64,000 nt of DNA from Austropuccinia psidii (Eukaryota; Basidiomycota; Pucciniomycetes; Pucciniales; Sphaerophragmiaceae), in assembly GCA_023105745.1 (NCBI GenBank), contig JALGQZ010000002.1:77851285-77915284 (forward strand). The letters run 5' to 3'. Positions 1-11,172 of this stretch are shown here, in pieces (within the stretch, counting starts at the first letter, position 1; every line of letters starts with the position of its first letter). The notes beneath the pieces were generated by a model, which searched no databases, was not told where the DNA came from, and saw only the letters and a list, made by a program, of their open reading frames with translations. Made by a program: the position numbers and the translations under genes.

Positions 1-2
1 CA

Positions 3-1906
3 GCCTTGAAGTCTTTACTAAACATGAAGACTACAAATAGACACATTCTGAGATGGCAAATAACCATCCAGGAGTAGAGAGGGAATATGACCATAATATA
101 CAAAGAAGGTTAAAGCCATAACAATGCAGATGGCCACTGGAAAATGTCAAACGCAATCCAGCTTATGACCCTGAAGTTGCAGCCAAGATCCCTATCCATT
201 TCATGGAGATAGATAGGAAGAAGAACTTCAGATTTTCTGAATGGGCACCAGAAAGTGGTACCTTTGACAGTGGAAACACTGATTCAGAAGGAACAGAAAC
301 TCCCATACTGGGAATAAGCTCCTCAGAACTGCACAATGAATTTTTCAGTGCAGTACTAAAGTCATATGCCAAGCCCAAACAGTGTGGCATCTTACTACAA
401 CTCCTTCAACAAAAATACAGGAGCCCAGACCTGGAATCCCAGCTGGAAGAACCCTGGTTGAGGGCCTACAAGGATAACAAGTTCTTCCTTGTAGATGGCC
501 TGCTTTACCACAGAGAAAAGCATACAAGTGCACTCACAGTGGTAGACAGGGATCACATCTCCCTGATCCTGCAGGAATCCCATGACTGCCCATATATGGG
601 ACACATGAGTGAGGACAGGACCAAAGAGAGGGTAGCAAGCACAGCTTGGTGGCCCAAGTGGAAACAAGAGTTGAATGAATACATCAAAGCTTATGACAAA
701 TGCCAAAAGGAAAATAGAAAACATGGGAAGAAGTATGGGTTACTTCAACACATAGAAGAACCCAAGAACCCATGGGAAACCATCAATATGCACTGGGTCA
801 CAGGACTTGTCCCAGAAGGCAAAGAAAACTACAATGCCTGTTTAATCATAGTTGATAGGTTCAGCAAGAGTATGAGGTTCCTGCCATGCCACAAAGAGGA
901 CACAGCAATGGATACTTCTCTGCTATTCTGGAATAACATTATATCTACCTGTGGAGTCCCTAAGATCATTATTAGTGATAGGGACCCAAAATTCACATCT
1001 GAATTTTGGACCAACTTGTATGATATGCTTGGCACAAAGCTTGCATTTTCCACAGCTTACCATCCACAAACAGATGGCCTAGCTGAGAGTATGATCCAGA
1101 CAATGGAGGAAATCCTTAGAAGGTTCTGTGACTATATCATGGAATACAAGGACCATGAGGGATACACCCATGACTGGGTTACCCTCCTACCAGCTGTCCA
1201 ACTGGCTTATAATACAAGTAAGCACTCTACCACAGGAAAAATGCCTGCACTGGTAGAGAAAGGGTGGAATCCCCTGTTGCCTGTGGATCACTTGAAGAAG
1301 AATCTTATGACCATCCACCCCACAGCCAAAGACTTTTATGGTATGTGGAAGAGGGCTGGTGACACAGCAGCCAGATGCATAGGTGAGGCCAAGGAATATA
1401 ACAAGCACAGGTGGGAAAAGACACACATGGAACCTGACTTTAAGGAAGGGGACCAAGTGTTAGTGTCTACACTAAGCTTGGATAATCTTAAAGGACCTAA
1501 GAAAATGAGAGACTCATTTTTAGGGCCCTTCAGTATCATTAAATTGATAGGGAAAAATGCAGTGGAAGTCAAAATCACAGAGTAATTTTCCATGAAACAT
1601 CCAGTCTTCCCAGTGAGCTTAGTCAAGCCATACTTCCAGACAGAGGAGGATAAATTCTCCTCCAGGAAGAGGATCCCCACACCACCAGAAATAGTGGAAG
1701 TGGAAGACTCCCCTGGACAAGTGAAGAGAATAATCAAGGCTAGGAAGATCAGACTTGATGGCAAGGATCAGAGACAGTACTTAGTCAGATTCAAGAACCA
1801 GACAGCTGATAAAGACAAATGGTTGGCAGAAGATGCAATACCAGATGGGAACCTTCATTTAAGGAGATTAAGAGCCTCTAGGAGGACTGAAAAGTCTCAT
1901 CAATGA
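3..1906 (+). pseudogene. pol: Element A pol remnant: RNase H end, integrase, chromodomain
   Basis: Bases 3-130 match the end of RNase H of the B pol (about 17310-17450) but carry TAG and TAA stops, and a frame change occurs at 126-133. From about 134 one frame runs to 1906, with a single TAA at 1583-1585. It contains an HHCC zinc region (H...MGH, then AYDKCQK where the first Cys is Tyr) and an integrase core. The first catalytic Asp is replaced (MHWVTGL versus MDWVTGL in B), while SDRDPKF and the Glu of GLAES are kept. A chromodomain lies at about 1720-1890 (YLVRF...DKWL). Integrase would insert cDNA, and the chromodomain would target chromatin. Two zinc or catalytic losses plus the stops make this copy inactive. 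Confidence 0.85.
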
Positions 1907-1918
1907 TGAGCCTTTTTT

Positions 1919-1930
1919 AGAGGGAGGGTA
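1919..1930 (+). promoter_or_regulatory. Polypurine tract of element A
   Basis: A run AGAGGGAGGGTA lies immediately before the LTR start TGTCAG. Its position between the pol stop and the LTR matches the plus-strand priming site of LTR retrotransposons. Confidence 0.75.
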
Positions 1931-2154
1931 TGTCAGCCTGTGACTCAAAACCAGAGTACAAGCATGACAGCCAAATACCATAAACCAATGGTATAGGCAA
2001 GATACCACCAAAAACATGGATCTGAGCCAAATAAGCTCAAAAGTTATCAAAAGAAAGAGGAAGCCCATTCCTTTCCAAATATACAAGTCCCATCATCATA
2101 GGACAAAGAATAGCAAAGTTATTCCTGCTCAAAGCTGTTGCTGAGAATAAACCT

Positions 2155-2450
2155 TAATTTTCACCTCTCATCTGAAATACAGAGTAAGAGGCCTAACCCC
2201 ATAAAATAGGTATGCAAAATGAAGCTCTAAGCCAGGGCTATCCAATGGTACCAACAAAACTGAGCTAGAACCAGTATTACAGAAGTTATGGTCAAATTCA
2301 GGCCAAATAAGGGTGAATAAAACATTCACCTCTCATCTAACTTCTACAGTTTTGGTGTGAGATACCTAAAGTAGGGTCTTTTTAGAAAGAGCACAATCAG
2401 GGCTATCTGCTGGTGTCATCAATTCCTCCATATACCCACTAGAACAAAAT
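2155..2450 (+). repeat. Imperfect tandem duplication inside LTR A
   Basis: Two neighbouring segments share TTCACCTCTCATCT and, about 90 bases later, CAGGGCTATC followed by a GGT..CAA stretch (about 2158-2260 and 2327-2440). This suggests an old tandem duplication of about 170 bp within the U3 region. Confidence 0.5.
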
Positions 2451-3023
2451 CTATAGAGAAAACAAGCCCAATACAGCTTTTGCCTAAAAACATGCACATG
2501 TACAAAAAACTTGTACATGGGATAACTTTGTCATATTTAATGATAGCCACACCAAATAAGGTACCATTGTGTAGAACACATACAGGGCTACACATTGATT
2601 CAATTTAAAGGTTTATATCTCAAGAACTGACAAAGTTATAGCTGCTTCAAGGTCAAAATCCCACATTTTGACCAATACAGCCTTACCATGGGATAATATC
2701 CCATAACCATAATTATGAGGTGTCAAACTGACAAAGAAGCTTGTTTTTACTTCAATACCTCATAGTTCATTCAATACTGGGGTCCTGTACAGGTTCTGTA
2801 CAGCATTCTATGCATCATACATGTCAGAATCAGGATGTGTGGTCCCCAGATGAAAATATTCACCCTGTATTGGTGAAAACAGCCCAGATGTGGTTTCAAA
2901 ACCACATCTGAGCCCAATACAGGCTATAAAGGCCTTTTGTAAGCCACAAGCCTGTCCTAGAGAGTGAAAAATCTTCACTTCCTCTATGTGGAAAGGTCTA
3001 GCCACCTTTTCACCCCATTTCAG

Positions 3024-3032
3024 GATAAAAAG
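3024..3032 (+). promoter_or_regulatory. TATA-like box of LTR A
   Basis: GATAAAAAG lies in a locally GC-richer part of the LTR, about 285 bases before the presumed LTR end. This is a reasonable position for a U3/R promoter. It is weaker than the TATA sites of LTRs B and D. Confidence 0.4.
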
Positions 3033-3308
3033 GGGGCTTTTCACAGCCAGAAAAGCTTTCCTCATCCTGCTCTTGAATTCCTATGTAGTAAACTGTCAAA
3101 AACAGTTTTACTCTTGGAAAATAATCAGGCTATACTATAAACTTTAGTACTGTAGTTCTTATTATAGTAATCCAACTGGTAAGACTGCACCCAGGGCTTT
3201 CAGCAGCACTCACCACCACTATTTCTTAATAGTAAAGCCCTTTTTATTTAATTATAACCCTTATTATCTTAAAACCACCTTTATTTTAATCTCTATAACC
3301 ATGTCACA

Positions 3309-6300
3309 AACATAGTTAAAGTTGTAACTAGCCTATTTACCACTTTATCATAGTTTCATCCTGACATTTTTAGTTTATGAATCACCCTAGTTTAACCCAG
3401 TCCCCTAGATTTTTATTTGATTCAAATTAATGGAATTTCCAATATTGGAGCCAATCTAACTCCTATTTCCTATTGAAACCTAATCCCTTTAGTCACAGTA
3501 AATTGATTAATACCCAGGGGCTGTTGACTTTATAGCTCATGCATCCTTTGCTAAAGGTTTATTACTCAAAGCTCCATAAAATACCATCAAGCAAAGAAAA
3601 ATCAAACAACAAATGAATTTAAACTATTTAAAATCACTTTGGCCCTCTATCTTTAACAGACTGCTTATGTATAATAAATTGGCTCACTAATAAATCAAAC
3701 TTTGATTCAGGTTTTGGGAGCAGTGGCTCAAAATCTGTTAAGAGTACCCCTCAAAGTAAGAAAAAGGTTTCCATATTATGGCTTTGAATGAGGATAAGAA
3801 ATACTCTCACCAATTGAATCTTAATGCAACCAGCATTTGTGACAGGTGGCATACATATAAGAAGAGAGATACTACAGCTAAAACACTTGAAAACCTAATT
3901 GGAGTGGGAATCACTGAAGAAGATGAGAAAAGGGAATCAATACTGTTATGAAAATCTATAAAGTATTTTTCCATTTTTTAAGAGAAAAATGTGCTCTCAC
4001 CATGAACATTAATTTTACCCCTTCCAGCAGGGGTAGCAGGTGAAACCCAGGCTCACCCCAGCTTCCAAGTTGCTTCATAATTGGTTCTAACTATCAACTA
4101 AATTTAGCTTCCAGAAATTCGGAATAATCCTTCCTTCAAAAAACTTCTTGAAAGCCCAAATAAAAATAAATCCAATAAGAATTGAAAATTTCATTGTATA
4201 TTTCTCAAAATCAAAGCATGCTATTTTTCCATTTTCTATTACCTCTTCCTTTTGATGATTTTTCTTTACCAATTTAATCTTATCAGCTTTCAATATTTAC
4301 AACATCAAAAATAATGAAATTAAAAAATTTCCTTTCCATTAATTGTTTCCCCAAATCTTAATTGATCATTCTTCAAATCAAATGAACAAAAGGAAAGATT
4401 TCCAATTCCTTTTTTAATCACTGGAACAATATTTCTGAAACTCCTGGAAAGTATAAAATTCAGAATAGTCTTCTCCTGAAAAACATTCACTGGATATATT
4501 TCCATATTTGCCTATGCCAAAAATTTCATTATTTCTTTGGGACCTAAGCAGAATTACATTATATTCAGTTGAGAATGCAAAACTTCCCAATTTTCACAAC
4601 TTTCTGCCAAAATAGAAGAAACCTGGGATCTCTTCTTTTTCAAAAAAATTCCTCACCATATCATATATCATATAATTTACCCAGAAGCGCAAAAATAATC
4701 TAGTTTGAAGAATATATCTTGAAAAATTATTGAGTTCATAAGAAGGTTTTCATTGAAATAATTTATTAAATACTAATCTCATGCGAACATCCAAATCGAC
4801 TCATTTTATTAATTTTATTTCATTTTACAGAGAAAAATGAGAAATATCATAATAAGTTTTCCCAATAAATACAAAGGAATTAACGACTCTTAATCTATTA
4901 AAATAAGAACTACAAAACAAATTTCAGGCCTATTTATCTAATATACTCATAAAGAATAATTTTATTCAGAATGAGAGTCTGTAAAAAGCTTCACATAATA
5001 TAAGAAATCAGGAATTACTTTTCAAGGTTTCAAATAGGCTTAAATCTAAATTATGAGGAGTTATTCTTTGAAACAAAATTAGCTTTGATTGTATAGATGT
5101 TCAACTATCTCATAATAGCTTTCCCAAGGAAAATTAGTCATTCTGAAAAAAACATTTAAATTAATTTCACAGTTTATTCTTTTAATCAATTTTTTTCACT
5201 AGTGTCAACCTTATTAGAACTTTCATATTTTACAATGTCTGATTATCATTCAAAATTAATGAAGAATATTCAATCTTATTAAATATATCACATCCAAAAT
5301 AGATGTACTTGTATTTGAATATTTTTATCTAATATAAAAGAAATTCACCCTATAAAAAATTTCAAACCACCATCATATCAATATCATAATATTTAAAAAT
5401 AGTTAGCACCTGATTAAAAGCTGCATGATAATATTAAAACACCAATTTCTCATTCTGGTGCATAAATAATAAATCAAACTTGAAACCTTTCCCTTCAATT
5501 AAGAACTCTTTCATAATTTCAATTTTGAGAAATCTTCTTCAATTATATTCATAATTATATAATAAACACAAACTAATTTTACAGCTTATATTTTTTAAAA
5601 GTGCATTTCCTTCAGAATTTCAAAACTTTTATGTAATAAGATAGATTCCTTCAATCTTGATTCTGGAAAAAACTGTTCTTCCAAAAATTCTTAACCAGAT
5701 CTTTTGAAAGGATTGGTAACCTTTAAGTGTGGCCTCTAATTGGAAAAAACATAGTACATTTTTCTGTTATCCCTTGTTAAATTAATAATTTACTCAAAAT
5801 GGCTCCTTTGAGGATTAATTTAGTTTCATAAAATATGTGAGCTCTAGAGAATATACTACTCAAGCTTCCAAGACTATGATATGGCAATAGGGAGGTCAAA
5901 TAAAGCTTAGTATTTCTTATCAATTTTTTAAATAATTCCTTCAAGGTAAGAAGTTTAATTGAAATTTTGTTACCTTCAATTTCAGCCAGCTATTCTGGTA
6001 GAAATCTTTTATTAATCTTTTCTAATGGATTATGATTTCAGCTCATATTCCTATAGGAAAAAACATAAAAAAAACAAATTATTATTTCATTCCTTCATTA
6101 AAAACCTATGCTGTTAATTTTTTCAAAAATGGAACAGTTGAGGCTGTAAAGGTAGCTTTTCACTTTTGAAAGTTTCTTAACACTAATTTGTGCTTTAATA
6201 AAGTCCAGATTCTGATTTTACCTTTTGAGAAACTTGGTATTGGAGAAGCATTTTTTCAAAGAGAAAAAAAAGTACAAAAATATGTCATTGTAATAATGTA

Positions 6301-6739
6301 TGGCCATTTTTCATGTCACTTTATTGAGAGAAAAATCATGAAAGTCATGTATGTAGATGTTTAAGCTAGATTTCCATTAAGAATTTGAAAAAATATCATT
6401 AAGTTATAATTATTATTCCCCTTAGCTGAAAAACTTTGGGTAAAATCCAGGGGAATTTCTGTAATAGTGATTGATTTGTTAAATTTTAAGAACGGATTAT
6501 ATCCATAAATATCTTTATTTAAGAAGGAATAATACATCAAAAAGCTCTTTGTATTGATAAAAGGACTAATTATATATTTTTCAACTGTATTTCTCAATGA
6601 AAATCAGAGGTTCATTTGGGATTTCATCAGAAAATTTCCATAAAAGCACCAGTTTGTCTATGATTTCCTTCATTTTAAGGAATATTGATAAATTTTCAAG
6701 CGATAATTATATAAATAACATTAATTGAACCTCTTGGCA
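3309..6739. other. AT-rich decayed intergenic DNA, no gene seen
   Basis: All frames are broken by frequent stops and no family motif was recognised. A short GC-richer patch at about 4018-4065 (AGCAGGGGTAGCAGGT) is similar, in inverted orientation, to 33184-33230, so both are probably relics of one repeat family. The rest looks like old mutated repeats. Confidence 0.5.
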
Positions 6740-7880
6740 GGGTCTGATACTTTTTTGGAGCTCTGTTAAAACCCTTTTGGTGTGGGATTAAATGAGGCAG
6801 TACCTTCAGGGGAAATTATTGGTGAGTCTTTTTTGAATTTCAAAATTAGCCAATAGCCATGGGTGCTCAGGTGTATTAGCTGCACCTAGAAACAGTACTT
6901 GAGATTCAGCATACAGATAATCACAAAGTGAAATAAGATTTGTGGCTTTAACAGATATAGAAGACTTATAAGTAGTCTATAAATCAGACCTATCAATAAC
7001 ACTATAGTAAAAACTCTGTTTTAAAACTATAATTTTTCATAAAATAAAGGCTAATATTTTCTTTTATTTTAGTAAGACTAATGAAAATATATTCTCTTAA
7101 TATTAATTCTAATAATAAGATTATGTTATTGAATACTAATAATAATTCTTAAATAAACTTTTTAATACTGGGTTAATATTACTACTACTTTCTTTGATAA
7201 TTCTAAGGTTTTGAAAAAGGCTACTAAGCCTTTAGCTATTACTTTACTACTATTATCTAATAATACTAAGATAATTAACTTTTCAATATGCTTATACTGC
7301 TATTATTTAATAATCATAAGGTACTGAGCTTTTAATGACTGATAAGCTAATACTACTTTAAATATCCTGCTAGTTAAGGGTTGGTGGTGATCCTTGAAAG
7401 TGGTAACTTGTTCCACGATTCTGGAAAAAATGGGGTATAGTACCTTTATTTATAATTTTTGGGTCTCCATAGAGATTTCTAAAAAAGGGACTTAGAAAAC
7501 TTAGTGGTGATACCTTGTAGTTAGTAATTATTGGGTTTTGGTTTATAAATGTGTTTGCCGAGAGATTCATACTAAGGGTAGTTTTAATATTGGAATTTTA
7601 TGATTTTATTGAGATAATTTGGCTGGTGAAATTCTATTTTTTCCAAGAAAGTGGAGAAAATACAGCTTCTTAAAATTTAAATTTCTTCTAGTAATATTAT
7701 ATTCTTTGGAGAATTCAACTGGTGACATTATTCTTGGAAGTGGATAAAGTGTATAAAATACAAAAATTTTTATTAATTGCACCGCCATTATACTTTAACA
7801 AAGGTGGGGAAATTATTGTTTTCAACTTTGGTATAAAATCTTGAGGGAATTCTTCTGGTGATTTACCTTTATTATTACAT
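6740..7880 (-). repeat. Inverted, diverged LTR copy of the D family
   Basis: The reverse complement of about 6745-7060 and 7350-7460 aligns with 56180-56965 upstream of element D. Shared stretches include GGTGTGGGAT, CAATAGCCATGGGTGCT, GATTTGTGGCTTTAACAG, ATATCCTGCTAGTT and the TATA region. Identity looks roughly 70-80 per cent by eye. No element coding sequence adjoins it, so it is a solo or fragmentary LTR. The outer (right) end is unclear. Confidence 0.65.
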
Positions 7881-9183
7881 CATTTAATGCAGATATTGCA
7901 TAATTTCTATCAAATTTGATGTATATTATTATTACTACACAAACATTTGTTCTTGGTAAATCCATTTTAATTTTTTGCATAGCCTTGAGGTATTTCTTTA
8001 AGTTGAATTAAGGTGGATAAAATGAATTTCTGATTCTGTGCTCAATATGAATTTAAATAGATGTATTGAGTGTATCTCCATTTAATTGTGTAGTTTTTCT
8101 ATGGATTATGAAATAAGGTGGAGAGATTTTGAAATAATTTGTAGTTTGGGTATGTTTCTCATATATGATCCATATTATTGTGCAGTGTATTTTCTAAGCT
8201 TTTATGCATGAGTTATGTTTTTGAAACCTTTTATATACTCATGTGGTTCACCATGTGATAATGTAGATGAATTGGTATTTTTCATTTTAATTGAAATTAT
8301 TCTGGTTGAAACTTGTATATTCTAGACTTTCAAAATTCCTGATTATTCCCTAGGACTTCTCCACCATTTTATTTACCTATTTCCAGGGTTCTTTAATTTG
8401 ATTTCATTTTCTGGAGTTATTCTGAAATATAATTTCCATTTCCAAAGTTATTCTGCAATCCTATATCCATATCTGAAATTATTCTGCAATTTGATTTCCT
8501 TCTCCAGACTTATTCTGCAATCCTACTTTCATCTCTCAAGTTATTCTGAAATTTCCAAAATATCCCAATATTCTTTCCATCTCTAAAGTTATTCCAAAAT
8601 TTGATTTCCATCTCCAGAGTTATTCCACAAACCTTCATATTTTCCCCAAATCTTCTTTCCATGTCCAAATTTATTCCACAATTTTATTTCCTTCTCCAGA
8701 GTTATTCCTGGATATTTCTATAATTACACAATTAATTTATATTTATCTTCTTTTTTTATGATTTGGTAAGCTTGAGACTGGTATAATGGGTTTGTAATAC
8801 CACAGTGTTAAATGAAACTTAAAGTTTCCTATGCTCAAAGTCTGTTAAACCTTTTTCCTGACCCACCGCCACTGGATAGGTTGAGCCCTTTTTGGATTCA
8901 AGCTTGAAAAAAGCTATATATGCAGATATTTAATCAATTATTTTTCTTATAAAATCCTTATTTATCAAATATCTTGCAGTATCTTTGGGGCTATTAATTG
9001 AAGTGCCTTATACATAACATGCGCTCAGTTATTTTATGAAAATATTTTCTATTTTATTAACATTAATTGTGGAAATAATGATATATTTGGCCTTAAAAGT
9101 TTGTGAAATTTCTGTAAATTAGGTTCAGAAATGGACATCAAATTTTGAATCAATTTGGACTTCCACATCTTCTGATGTGCAGG
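7881..9183. other. AT-rich DNA with minisatellite; target region of element B
   Basis: No gene is recognised. The stretch holds the minisatellite at 8413-8711 and ends at the insertion point of element B. The left part may continue the D-family LTR, since phrases such as CTTGGAAGTGGATAAA and CTGGTGA recur. Confidence 0.4.
8413..8711. repeat. Minisatellite, ~31-bp unit, about ten copies
   Basis: Degenerate units of the form AGAGTTATTCTGCAAT plus TTGATTTCCATCTCC follow one another with a period of about 30-31 bp. The most constant parts are (G/A)TTATTC and TTTCC(A/T)TCTCC. No reading frame is kept, so this is non-coding tandem repeat. Confidence 0.8.
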
Positions 9184-9188
9184 GATTT
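9184..9188. repeat. Target-site duplication of element B, left copy (GATTT)
   Basis: GATTT directly precedes the LTR start TGTGAGCC and recurs exactly at 31139-31143 after the 3' LTR. A 5-bp duplication is usual for gypsy integrases. Confidence 0.9.
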
Positions 9189-9994
9189 TGTGAGCCTTAG
9201 AGGTATTTTCATATACCCAACAGACCACAAAAGATAAATTAAGACACAAATATAAATAAAAGAAATTTATTAATATTATAAAAATAGAAATTGAGATATA
9301 AATACAAATTTATATTTAAAAATCAAAATTTAATTATAATTTAAAAATAAAATTACAATAAAATTTAAAATTATGAAATTATATTTTTACTTGTAAAAAT
9401 TAAGTGAAAATGAATTTTTAATAAAAATTGTGAAATTGAAATATTTTTGGTAAAAAGCTATATCAAATATATTATAATTTTTATCCAATAAATAAACATT
9501 GGATTCCTCATAAAAAATAAAGTGGGGTCACCTCTGGATGACATTTCTGTAACTCAACTCTAAATAAGCTTAAATTAATTTTTTAGTATTTTCAATACAA
9601 AAATTGAAAATCCTCAAAACTTTAATTTGATTCACACCACATGTGTTAACCATCAATTTTTGTGTTAAAATTGAGGTGTTGTGTTTAGTTTAGAAATTAT
9701 TAGGAATTGAAGTATTTTCAATTGAATTCAATTAAAATGTCTAAATGTGCATGTGTATTACATAAGTGAGCTTTGATTTACATATGAGGTATCAATTATT
9801 ACTGTATTGTACTGTACAATTCAATTGAAATACATATGTAAATTACAAGTATGATACATGATGAGGAATTAAAGGAAAAAATAAATTGGGGGGGAAAGGA
9901 ACTCTAGCTCTAAGGGGGATCCAGACCCCCAAAATCCTTGCTGACTGGCGTGGGATGTCAAAATCCGCACAAAAGTTCATCACTTTTGGCCTGG

Positions 9995-10023
9995 AATTGA
10001 GTCACAGGGTCTGTGACTCAATT
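9995..10023. promoter_or_regulatory. Perfect hairpin with two TGACTCA-type sites in LTR B
   Basis: A 13-bp perfect inverted repeat, AATTGAGTCACAG, with a GGT loop, contains TGAGTCA and TGACTCA, the consensus of Gcn4/AP-1 bZIP factors. It sits about 330 bp before the TATA box. The same hairpin is intact in the 3' LTR (30159-30187) and decayed in the solo LTR (about 13545-13575). A role as an enhancer is inferred. Confidence 0.55.
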
Positions 10024-10351
10024 GATGATGAGGTTTTGATACCAACCAGGGTGGTTTTAACTGCTGCCAAGAGGGTAAAACTACCCTTAAGTTAAAACAA
10101 TGTTAGTTAAAACAGCTTCAACTGGTTTCTACGCCTCTTAAACACATTCTGACGTGTTTTGAAGGCTCTAGACCAGGTATTGCTAGAGTAATTGCTGATT
10201 TAAGGGTCTAAAATGGCTAAAAATGGCTTAAACCAGCCCTTTTTTGGTCTAAACCAGGGTTCAATGATGCCATAATTGGCTTTTCTGTTGTCAGACTGTT
10301 TTTAACGACTGGCAAGAGTAAATTTTACTTTTGGAGTAAGAAAATTGATGG

Positions 10352-10360
10352 CTATAAAAG
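10352..10360 (+). promoter_or_regulatory. TATA box of 5' LTR B
   Basis: CTATAAAAG is a strong TATA match, conserved in the 3' LTR (30515-30523) and, inverted, in the solo LTR (13225-13233). It lies about 580 bp before the LTR end, so transcription of B probably starts near 10385. Confidence 0.7.
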
Positions 10361-10935
10361 AATGTCTTCTTTGCCCCACTTTTCCTTTTATAATTAGTTT
10401 AAACACTGTTAAACCAATCAATAAAATATTCCAACCACCTTTTAACCACGTTAATCAATCATTATAATCATTGTTTGTTACTCTTATAATCATTTTTACC
10501 CCTTAACCACCCCAAAAGTGAATTAAAGCATCTTTCATCACTGTTAACTTTGTCACTTTGTTTCCAAATTCACTCTGGTCACTTTTGGGCGTGTTTTCTC
10601 TTTAATATTCTTTTTAAAGACTTTGTTCTTTAATTAATTGCTTGCAGTTCATTTCTCAATTTATTTCAATTGAAATTGCTCTTGAAGAAATTTCTTTTGT
10701 AGCCTTAAATGTCTCTTGTAGAGTATTTTTGGATACATTTTTATTGTTGGTAAAACAATAAATCTTTAAAATATTATTGCTTTATACTAGTAAATTTATG
10801 AAAAATAAAATTGGTGTGTTTTCTTCTAAAAATAATATTTCTTACTATTTTTAATTGATTTTTACCTTATACAAATTTTGAGGACAGGAAAAGTACTTGA
10901 TTTTTAATCAAAGTTTCATATCCACACCTTACATT

Positions 10936-10952
10936 TGGGGCCCCAACTGTGA
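10936..10952 (+). promoter_or_regulatory. Candidate primer-binding site of element B
   Basis: TGGGGCCCCAACTGTGA begins two bases after the 5' LTR. It starts with TGG, as expected for pairing with a tRNA CCA end. It also contains the perfect palindrome TTGGGGCCCCAA. I could not assign the tRNA. Confidence 0.5.
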
Positions 10953-11172
10953 TATTTTACCAGTGACATATTTTTTACTCTTTTTAAACCTTTTTCTTAC
11001 ATTGAAAAATTTAAAAACATATAAAAAATACTTATAATTCAAAAAACCCATAAAAAATAATTTTTTTCATATTATAAGTGAGACTTATATTTTTATTTAT
11101 TTTTTTGAAATAACCTTCTTTTTTACTTAATTAATTAGCTTTTTCATTAATTTTAGTGTCTGAAAATGTGGT

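Larger units (their letters stand above)
1..3308 (+). mobile_element. Ty3/gypsy LTR retrotransposon, element A, 3' half
   Basis: The window opens inside a gypsy-class element. It runs from the last RNase H codons through integrase and a C-terminal chromodomain, then a polypurine tract and a 3' LTR. The pol is clearly related to that of element B further right, but the LTR is unrelated beyond the TGT start. The 5' half lies outside the window, so age and target duplication cannot be judged. The right end at 3308 is a guess from a terminal ACA at the expected distance after the TATA-like site. Confidence 0.85.
1931..3308 (+). repeat. 3' LTR of element A
   Basis: It starts TGTCAGCC directly after the polypurine tract and contains a TATA-like site near 3024. 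A plausible end is the ACA at 3306-3308. A Gcn4/AP-1-type TGACTCA motif lies near the start (1941-1947). No second LTR copy is visible, so the right boundary is inferred only. Confidence 0.6.
9189..10933 (+). repeat. 5' LTR of element B
   Basis: It matches the 3' LTR (29348-31138) along its length. It lacks a segment of about 21 bp present in the 3' LTR near 30545 and another of about 20 bp near 30630; both are also present in the inverted solo LTR. They are therefore deletions in the 5' copy. The first is bounded by short TTTTC repeats. Confidence 0.92.

Noticed and set aside
1336..1764. 142-codon minus-strand ORF over the integrase end of element A
   Set aside because: Shadow of the integrase/chromodomain frame on the plus strand.
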